A stretch of DNA of 64,000 nucleotides from Congeria kusceri (lineage: Eukaryota; Mollusca; Bivalvia; Myida; Dreissenidae). A program made the translations under genes and the position numbers. This document shows positions 57,001-64,000 of this stretch, piece by piece; position 1 is the first letter of the stretch, and every line of letters starts with the position of its first letter. The stretch lies in NCBI GenBank assembly GCA_027627225.1, contig CM051040.1, positions 28,339,634 to 28,403,633 of the forward strand. Direction: 5' to 3'. Under the pieces are notes generated by a model that saw nothing but the letters and a program-made list of their open reading frames with translations, searched no databases and had not been told where the DNA came from.

Positions 57001-59284
57001 CGCTCTCCACCCATCTCGACTGTCTATTTTTCCAAGTTTTTGGTGTTAATGAATGTTATTTCACAGCAAGGAGCACGTATCTCCTTCACGCAGATATGTT
57101 TTTATATACGAATAATTATGCTCAATAATACCAATACTCCTTGGACGTTTATTTATAACTATTTTAACTTTAGTGTAATGAAATACACCCGACATATCAC
57201 GGAAATGTCATGATTAAATGTAAACAGAAATTCCCAACAATGACGTCATTTGAAGGTATTTCCCATGCCAGAGTACCTTGTTTTTCTTCAAACTACATTT
57301 TTACTTTCATCTTTAAACACAATTAAGCATTTATTTCACACATTTAACTGAAAATGACTCAATATTCTAAAAGTAATGTTTATTTCGCGAAAATAATTTC
57401 TGTTTCGGACAGATCGATTAGATTTACGGTTAGTGGCGAATGGGCCGAAGTTAACTGATATTTCGCGAGTATTTCCGAAGTCATTAGGATCTTTCTACCT
57501 TAAATATAATGTATACAATACTGTTAAAATTATAAAAATAAATGTAAACTGTAAGCCTTTAAAATACAAATATTTGAAGTATATTGAACCTGTAACATGT
57601 AAAAAAAAAACTAACTTATCTCGCTGTAAATACTTACATTCGAAGATATGACAAAAGAGTATCGTAATATACTAATATTCAAGTAATAATAATAAACAAC
57701 ACTCGCGAAAATACGTTACATTTCAATAACCTGGATTTTTCTACGCCTACAAGACTTTGAATAGATGATATAAAGAAACACGATGTTTATAAATAGTCAT
57801 AAGTACTTACTTCTTGTTGTTTTTTCTGCGTTGAAGGGGAAACTGAACATTTTAATGTTACTTTTCCTTTCTGAAGATCAACCGTTCAAGTTTAAACGAA
57901 CAAGAATTTTGCGCCAACCGAAAAAGATTTGTTCGACGAAAACATTTGGAAGCTAGGCCTATCTCAAATAAGATTTGTGAAGTCATAGAACGCACATTCA
58001 TTTCAGTAAAATACTCTGTAGTATTGCCGGAATTAATTACTGCTTGCCATGAACGATATCGGCCCTACATTGATCCGACATCGTTACTTAAAATACGACA
58101 ACGAAACACCTATTGAAAAAATGCCACTCATATATGGATTTGTTTAACATATATCACATACACTAAATGTATACATCTACTTGTTATTTTTCACCAAAAC
58201 TATATCGGATAGATAACGGATAGATATCGAAGTATTATATCGATAGCCGACAACTGGCCGATATCTATCATACATGCTTGCTAGCGATAACGGATAGATA
58301 TCGGGCCGTTTTGTTAATGCGATATCGATATACCGATATCTATCCGATATAAGCTTGCTGGCTGGGACAATAGCTCATCGCCATTCAATATTTATATGTA
58401 TTTTGACTATTTTCATATATAATGCATACATCTTTGCAATAACATGATCTCTTTGAGAATCACGTTGGTTGCTATAGGTCAGTCTTAATTTCTACTGTGT
58501 GGTTATGTTTTTAAAATAATTGCCAAATTATTTTTAAAATAGTTATTCTGGAAGGCAACATACATGATACATTGTACATTTATTTTCAAAGAAAAAATAG
58601 TACGAATCACTAGTTAAGCTTTATTAGACACGCATTTCAAATGATTTACATACATACAATTAAATACGTGTACACGTTTTATAACTGTTAGTCTTAGCTC
58701 GCCATACTGTAAGTCCAAAATATGTGTTATCAGAACTGACACAGTATTTACCATAATCTTAATAACTGTTGGCCTGTAGACAGGGTTCGTGTATCTATTT
58801 TATATGTGTCAACTATGCAACTAACAGTCTTGTATTTAAACTAGGGCTGCCAACGAATACTAAAACGTTATTCGAATGTTTCTTTTGATCTGGATAGTGT
58901 CTTATTCACTCGTTTAAATTTAAACTGACGAATAAGACATTATTTGGAACAAATAAATAAAGTATGTATAATTACTATTATATCGTTTATTTAAATTCAT
59001 TTGGACAACTTACGTTAACAACTTTCTGCACTAAATATGAAAACACTTTAAATTGAAGATTATAATCATGAAACAACAAAAAAGGACATCTTACAGGTAT
59101 AGACAGTTGGTCTACTTACGAACTTTTCTAGCGTCTCCACCTGTACCTCTATCTTGGTCCTGTAAAGCCACACTATCACGAGCACAAAAAGGACACAGGT
59201 TGCTATGGGAACCACGATATCAACCCATTCAGGAACCTCGTTTTGTTGGATATCAGCTTCTTCATCGTAATCCACTGTTTCCAT
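51027..59284 (-). CDS. Predicted 118-residue single-pass membrane protein, 2 exons
   Basis: Exons on the minus strand: 59284-59120 (55 codons) and 51218-51027 (63 codons plus TAA); donor GTAAGT, acceptor TTTCTTCAG, phase 0. The protein starts METVDYDEEADIQQNEVPEW (acidic), followed by one hydrophobic segment of about 20 residues (from VDIVVPIATC to VIVWLY, about 24-43), then a basic YRTK flank and a polar tail with 'TSWIEDGEAGNKPRSKTD' and the end 'YEALVER'. The acidic front and basic flank predict an outside/lumenal N-terminus (type III or signal-anchor). I do not recognise a family. The second exon is joined by phase and composition alone; it could belong to another gene. The 7.9-kb intron hosts a minisatellite and a 5.3-kb candidate transposon. 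ATTAAA at 50999-50994 could be the poly(A) signal. Confidence 0.6.
51320..52335 (+). repeat. 48-bp minisatellite, about 21 units
   Basis: Unit close to 'AGACTAAAGGACCAAGTAAA' 'GGATGCAGTTCGAGAATGTA' 'GTCAGAATA'. Two variants alternate in blocks: GTTCGAGAATG and GTTCAATAATG. Decayed related motifs (GACAAAAGGATCAAGTC) continue to about 52850. Lies in the intron of the small membrane-protein gene. Confidence 0.92.
53105..53640 (+). repeat. Three tandem 170-177 bp units of ATCGGATAGATATC palindromes
   Basis: Units begin near 53105, 53281 and 53452 with 'CCTACATCGGTCCGACATCT' and hold the inverted pair 'ATCGGATAGATATCGCTCGC' / 'GCGATATCTATCCGAT', then 'CATCGGCATTTGATCGGGCC'. Each unit can form a long hairpin. 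Confidence 0.9.
55506..55934. mobile_element. TTAA MITE carrying a tRNA-like sequence, copy 3 (best preserved)
   Basis: TTAA at 55502-55505 and 55935-55938; inverted ends AGGGACCAGTTCACAGATT and TATGTGAACAGGTCCCT. 429 bp, with the tRNA-like segment at 55742-55816. Confidence 0.9.
55742..55816 (+). tRNA. tRNA-like sequence in TTAA MITE copy 3
   Basis: A box TGGCCGAGTGGTTTAGCC, B box GGTTCGAACCC, acceptor ends GTTG and CAAC pair, and a run of more than ten T follows. The anticodon stem does not pair well, so isotype and function cannot be assigned; the head resembles Ser/Leu-type class II tRNAs. Likely a tRNA-derived passenger, possibly transcribed by RNA polymerase III. Confidence 0.5.
56729..57055 (-). 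pseudogene. Transposon-type zinc-binding protein fragment
   Basis: Open frame reading TPKTWKNRQSRWVESGCRVI, then a hydrophobic helix and CSLCKLGPVPLRNF (Cys-x2-Cys), to a stop at 56729-56731. No ATG at a sensible place, so it is an exon or a remnant. From memory the 'RWVESG-RVI---L---L--C--C--PL' pattern is like the N-terminal module of transposon-encoded proteins common in molluscs (some also carrying a YqaJ nuclease), but this could not be checked. Its location inside the 53096-58366 element fits. Confidence 0.4.
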
Positions 59285-59984
59285 TTGTAGTATATATATA
59301 TGCACACCCAATATTTCGATAGCAGTTTCTTTCCCACTTCACTAATAGGCTGTATGATAATCATAAATAGCAGTAATAAACGCTTACATGCTTTACTGCA
59401 TCGGTTTGTTTTTATTATATAAATCAAATCCACTACCTTCGCGTTAGAATTTTCACTTTCAAGTTTTAAACGGAAACTTATTTCGCTAAAACCGAGATAA
59501 ATTGAATACCCATCCACTGCTGATGTAATAAAATAAAATGCACGTATGTACGGACTCCGGTTAGGCCATGTGAAATATCGTGTCTCGACCCTTGAACACG
59601 AAGCGAGACACGATATTCCCGCGAGACATCAAGCGAGGCACGATATTGTAAAACGATATCTCGCACTGTCGCAGTATCCCATACCACGAAATCTCGCGGC
59701 AAAATATCGTGTCTCGCTTGGTGTTTCGCGCAATTCTCGTGTCTCGCTGCATATCTCGCGTTAAAATATCGTGCCTAGCTTCGTGTCTCGCGCAATTCTC
59801 GTGCCTCGCGTTCAAAGGTCGAGACACGAGATGCGAAGTGAGACACGAAGCGATACACGATATTCAGACGAGACACGAAGCGAGACACGATATTATATCG
59901 TTCAAATATCGATCGAATCTCGAGTCTCGCGGTAGATACAGGGGTGATACTGTGTAAAAAAAAAAAAACCTGAAGTTTTTCGCT

Positions 59985-60065
59985 GGGGGTCCAGGGGGCG
60001 CAATAGCCCCACTTGTAGGCCCTGGTGGGGGTCATAGGGGGCAAAGCCCCCTGAAGCTCCTGGCA
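59985..60065 (+). repeat. G/C-rich hairpin-forming stretch
   Basis: GGGGGTCCAGGGGGCGCAAT then AGCCCC, GGCCCTGGTGGGGGTC and GGGGGCAAAGCCCCC form several short strong hairpins; unlike the AT-rich surroundings. Preceded by an A13 run. No gene assigned. Confidence 0.6.
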
Positions 60066-60284
60066 CTTGCGTATTTTAAGTGACTTAGATTAGCTTAAAA
60101 TTATGCTCGGGCAGCTGGTATTCTGTTCTGTCTCATTTGAATTGTGAAATTCACTTCTTCAGTGATCATTACCTGCATATTTAACTTTTTAGTTGGTCAT
60201 TTAATGGGGTTATATATGACAAACCCACCACCAAGCTCCTATTAAACAATTATTTAAGAAGGAACATAGACAATCTATTATATT

Positions 60285-60660
60285 AATATTTTTATTCTTT
60301 AGGAAATCTTACTACAACAAATTTCAAGCAACTATTCTGAAGCAGTTCAAAACTTCCAACATCTCAAAATAAATACACCTGTACATGACTAGTGCCAGTG
60401 AATATTAATATTTTTTATTCTTTAGGAAAATTCAACAATCTAACTACAACAAACTTCAAGCAACTATTCTAATGAAGTTCAAAACTTTTAACATTTCAAA
60501 ATAAATACACCTGTACATGACTAGAGCCAGTTTAAATTATATTTTTTTATTCTTTAGGAAAATTCAACAATCTAACTACATCAAACTTCAAGCGTCTATT
60601 CAAATGAAGTTCAAAACTTTAACATTTCAAAATGAATACACCTGTACATGACTAGTGTCA
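60285..60660 (+). repeat. Three tandem units of about 120 bp
   Basis: Unit with 'TTATTCTTTAGGAAAATTCA', 'ACTACAACAAACTTCAAGC', 'AAGTTCAAAACTTTTAACAT' and 'AATACACCTGTACATGACTA'; starts near 60291, 60415 and 60546. Confidence 0.88.
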
Positions 60661-60733
60661 GTGAGTTTTAATTATTTTTGTAAACAGCTAGTGGAAGTGT
60701 CACAGAACAGTCACAAAAATTATATAAGCACAT

Positions 60734-61879
60734 CAGGGTTCCCTCTGGGCTTTAAAAAGTTGTCGCCACTTACTTTCGCCAAAATCAAAAAGTTGTCGCC
60801 ACTTTCGCCAAATTCAAAAAGTTGTCGCCACTTACTTTCGCCAAATTCACAAAGTTGTCGCCAAATTTGCATTGTAGAAAATGAAGACATTAAAAATTCT
60901 GCTAATAACAATAATAGCATATAAACAATATAAATACGCGTTATATTATATGAACTACTACATAGTGCCTTGTACAGAACACAGTTAAATAAGTTAAGTA
61001 TTTGTGTACTTCACTCTACAGTAAATCTCACCTTTGGTTTTCATATGCTTAACAATGTTCTCCTTTTTCAATACAGTGCATCCTGTAGCGAATGAATTGC
61101 TCAGTTTTGAGGATATACAGAGTTCACACAGCATAGATTTTGTGTTGGAATCATATTTGAGGAACGGGAAATCTGATTTCCAACTGTCTTTGAAATTTCT
61201 GTTAGCTGGTGAATTTAGAGTTTTATACATTTTTGAAGGAGTCTCAACATCATCTGAATCTAACGTTCGCTTTTTAACAGGCGTTATACACTCTGAACTT
61301 GCCATTTTGACGAGTGAAACAGAGAATATTATCTCATGTTTATATAGCACTAATCAAGGCAAAATGTTTAATTATTGCCTTTAAACACACCGATTATGCT
61401 AAAAACAATCCATATTTACCTTTTTGATTGTCATTGTTGTCAACCTAACAGGCTTTAATCTGCTTCCTATACTGTGACAAACACTTCACACTTCAGCGCA
61501 AAGTCGGTACATTTCACAGTTGTCTTATCTCTGAAGCAATAAAACTGACGACCAATTAAGATAACTTGTAACAACACCACCAATAATCCCAATTATCACC
61601 ATAATCTGCCACTTTCCGGCAATCAGCACGCTCCATTGATTTCAGCAGTGTCGCTTACATCACGGAAATCCATTGCACAGCGACTGCCGTAAAGCGGCTG
61701 GTAAACAGAGCCTCTTATGTCATTTTAAGTAAATATTACGCAGAAAAAATGTGGAATTTTGAAAAATCGCCATTTTTGAAAAGTTGTCGCCACTTACTTT
61801 CGCCAAATTCAAAAAGTTGTCGCCAAATTTTTTATTTTGTCGCCATTGGCGACAATGGCGATCGACAGCGGGAACCCTG
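60734..61879 (-). mobile_element. Internally deleted hAT-like transposon with 5-bp duplication
   Basis: CAGGGTTCCC at the left and GGGAACCCTG at the right; CACAT directly repeated outside (60729-60733, 61880-61884). Near both ends lie direct repeats of 'AAGTTGTCGCCACTTACTTT' and 'CGCCAAATTCAAAAAGTTGT'. One transposase exon remains (61305-61032). 1146 bp, too short for an active element. Confidence 0.85.
61032..61305 (-). pseudogene. hAT transposase N-terminal exon (zinc-finger type)
   Basis: Starts at ATG 61305 (MASSECITPVKKRTLDSD), with a basic nuclear-signal-like KKR and then WKSDFPFLKYDS, MLCELC, a long gap and IVKHMKTK, which is the layout of the TTF/BED-like fingers found in ZNF862/C17orf113-type hAT transposases. 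A GTGAGA donor at 61031 suggests a spliced transposase; the catalytic exons are absent from the window, as expected for a deletion derivative. Confidence 0.65.
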
Positions 61880-61962
61880 CACATTTTGCTTTATTGCAAC
61901 GTAGTTATTATGCACACACCAGACACACTGATTGGTGTAATTTCTCATCACTAGTCAGGCAG

Positions 61963-62440
61963 TTACACTTTTTGATGCTGATCATGAAGGATATGCAACA
62001 TGGGCTCTTTGGACTGAAACAACATAGAATACTGCTTCAGGCATTTCAGCACAGAGATGTAAAGTCCTAACAGCATCCTAGTCTTCTTGCGTTGATCAAA
62101 CATCTTGTTGATAACTCTCTCCTTCCGAGTTTCCCCGTCCTTGGTCATTTTCTTCTACCGAAGACGCCGTCCGATGGCTTTGACCTCCTCCTGACTCTCA
62201 TCTGAAACATGATTTCTTTGAAGAAGGCTATCAATGATTGGTGCCAGTCTCTCTCTTTCCTTTTTTGACAGGAATTGATAATAGAACACTGTAAGATTCA
62301 AACAGTCTTGAAGTTTCCACGGCAAGGTTATGAGCTGACAGGAAACGATGAGACGTAAATCGCTCTGGTACTGTAAACTAGCCCGCACATCGTCCTTGTC
62401 TGTGGCAAAGTCAAGAGGCATGCTGAATCCCTACAAATCA
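61963..62440 (-). pseudogene. Broken exon of an unrecognised protein
   Basis: After an acceptor TTTGTAG (62435 region) the frame reads GFSMPLDFATDKDDVRASLQ and continues with helical, charged sequence to a TAG at 62157-62155; the same frame then reopens (MTKDGETRKERVINKMFDQR) to 61963. The in-frame stop splits what looks like one coding segment of about 155 residues. No domain recognised. It may be the exon of the gene or transposon in which the 59565-63996 block lies. Confidence 0.4.
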
Positions 62441-63649
62441 AAACATTCGTATTATATACATTTTCTGCCAAAGCATAGGACATTTTTTACTGCATCCGTT
62501 ATAATGAACTCAATTGTTTGAGTACTTTTTTTATTCATATAAGACATATATTAACAGTTGTTTTCAATATCATATACTGTTGCTTTTGAGACACACAAAG
62601 ACTTCTGTTGAACAAAAAATAATTTCTTTTTGTGACTTGTATGCATAATTAGTTGTCCTATCATGAATGGCTTTCAGTATTTTGAATTTACCGATATATT
62701 GAGTTTTCTGTCCCTGGAATCGTAATTTGTTTTCATAAAAACAAATTGTAGTCATACCAACTAAATATCAAGATGTTTAAAAAAAATCAGCACGGGTCCT
62801 CCCTGCATGTATATAGCCTGTATTAATATTTGAACGCTTTTAAAAAAATGTTATGTACAAATTCACATTTTCAAAAATTTACTATGGGTTCCCCTACCTG
62901 CCCATGCTTTTGAAAATTTTGACAGGTTACCCATGAGAATTTTTTATCAATGTAAAACACGTTGCTGTTCGGCTCATATTTTAGGGGCATATAAAAATAA
63001 TTAAAACAGACCTGTCCGTACCAGCAACAGTGTTATGGTTAATAAAGGGAGAATACAGAAGAGGATGCGGACCGCAGCCATGCCATTATTGCCACTCACA
63101 TTCGTTAAAAAAAAATTAAAAAAAGTCAAAAGACAATCTGCTAGAATTTTGATAATTCTAAATTTCAATATTGCCATGTCCTAACTTTATCAAATTATGG
63201 CACGTTCGGCATGGATACTATTTTAACTACAGTAACTAAACCTCTTCCGTAGAGGTAGACCTACGCTATTGGAACTTACCAATCGTGATGTCAAACTGTT
63301 CAAAAATATCTACATTCTTGACAGACGCCTATTTATACAAATTTTCCGCTGGTAACAAAGATCACTTCCGGTCGCTTATGTACCTGCAAATAACTAAATG
63401 AAATCGTTATTTTCCGGCATTTCCCGAAACATATACGGACGAATATCGACCAATAACATTCAATAACACAAAAGACATGTTCAATTCGTTGAACTCCGGA
63501 AAATTCCGGCAGTTTCGTTTCCGATTTTGATTCGTACCCAAGTGTTTTCATACCACCCCAACCCACCCTACTAAATAAAACCCCGGATTTATATCGATCT
63601 GAAAATCGAATTTTTGGAACAAGAAAACCGGAAATCCGGCATAAACCGG
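62441..63649. other. No gene recognised
   Basis: AT-rich DNA inside the candidate 4.4-kb element. Contains short runs of A and T (for example 63108-63124) and no supported exon, RNA gene or repeat shared with elsewhere in the window. Confidence 0.4.
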
Positions 63650-64000
63650 AATTTTATCACCCCTGTAGATATTCAAACTACGATACTCGAAACACAAAGC
63701 GAGACGCGAGAATTGCGCGAAACACCAAGCGAGACACGATATTATATCGTTCAAATATCGCTCGATTCTCGTGTCTCGCTGTATATTTCAATCCACGATA
63801 CACGAAACACGAAGCGAGGCACGATATTGTATCGTTCAAATATGACACGATTATCGAGTATCGTGTCTCGCTTCGTATCTCGCAGTAAAATATCGTGCCT
63901 CGCTTCGAGTATCGCGGGAAAATCGTGACTCGCTACGTGTTTCGCGCAATTCTCGTGTTTTGCAATCGCCGTAAGAGACACGATATTTCATATGGCACTA

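Larger units (their letters stand above)
53096..58366. mobile_element. Candidate 5.3-kb DNA transposon with satellite-like ends
   Basis: CCCAGCCAGCAAGC (53096-53109) and its reverse complement GCTTGCTGGCTGGG (58353-58366) mark the ends. Next to both lie many copies of the palindromic 'ATCGGATAGATATCGG' type motif: three tandem 170-177 bp units on the left (53105-53640) and a shorter set on the right (58050-58350). The only protein-like content is a minus-strand frame at 56729-57055. A TTAA MITE (55506-55934) is inserted inside. No clear target duplication; inner DNA is AT-rich. Confidence 0.6.
59565..63996. mobile_element. Candidate 4.4-kb element with long inverted ends of ATATCGTGTCTCGC motifs
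   Basis: Outer ends GCCATGTGAAATATCGTGTC (59565) and GACACGATATTTCATATGGC (to 63996) are inverted. Both blocks (about 59565-59950 and 63650-63996) are dense in GAGACACGATATT and CGTGTCTCGCTTCG motifs and both finish on the inner side with CAGGGGTGATA / TATCACCCCTG. They therefore form either terminal repeats of about 350-390 bp of one element or two solo copies in opposite orientation. The core holds a hAT remnant, a tandem repeat and a broken exon. Confidence 0.55.

Noticed and set aside
59546..60044. Overlapping open frames on both strands rich in Arg/Ser/His
   Set aside because: They translate the GAGACACGATATT motif repeats; no domain and all frames open because of the repeat.

Overview
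The window looks like nuclear DNA of a bivalve mollusc, probably Dreissena-like. Reasons: spliced genes with small exons and long introns, about 35% GC, many short inverted-repeat elements with conserved ends of the type abundant in Dreissena assemblies, tRNA-derived SINEs, a decayed non-LTR retrotransposon, and protein families of animal type. Species assignment is inference; no search could be run. All gene models were built by joining exons by hand with splice signals and phase.

Layout. 1-2057: upstream DNA with an old repeat. 2058-10306 (+): PDE12, the 2',5'-oligoadenylate/poly(A) phosphodiesterase, 7 exons, including a GC-AG intron; introns 4 and 5 hold a duplicated segment and a 155-bp tandem array. 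10808-13346 (-): a 3-exon BTB/POZ gene, convergent with PDE12. 13347-16395: repeats. 16396-24269 (-): HYPK, the NatA-associated chaperone-like protein, 3 tiny exons separated by introns full of satellites and nested insertions. 24270-30049: intergenic, with a candidate 2.4-kb inverted-repeat element, a SINE and an 88-bp tandem array. 30050-49381 (+): an 18-exon membrane-anchored ADAMTS/mig-17-like M12B metalloprotease whose first intron holds a LINE remnant and whose intron 15 carries an array of about 11 copies of an intron-exon junction. 51027-59284 (-): a two-exon gene for a 118-residue single-pass membrane protein; its 7.9-kb intron contains a 48-bp minisatellite and a candidate 5.3-kb transposon with satellite-like ends. 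59565-63996: a candidate 4.4-kb element with long inverted ends, with a deleted hAT copy nested inside.

The genes show no obvious shared pathway: RNA decay (PDE12), co-translational N-acetylation/chaperone (HYPK), BTB adaptor and extracellular proteolysis are ordinary unlinked animal genes. The unusual content lies in the mobile and tandem DNA and in how it meets the exons: MITEs ending close to splice sites, a metalloprotease whose C-terminus reads into a MITE, TTAA-flanked elements that carry a tRNA-like gene, and the tandemly multiplied 3' splice site.
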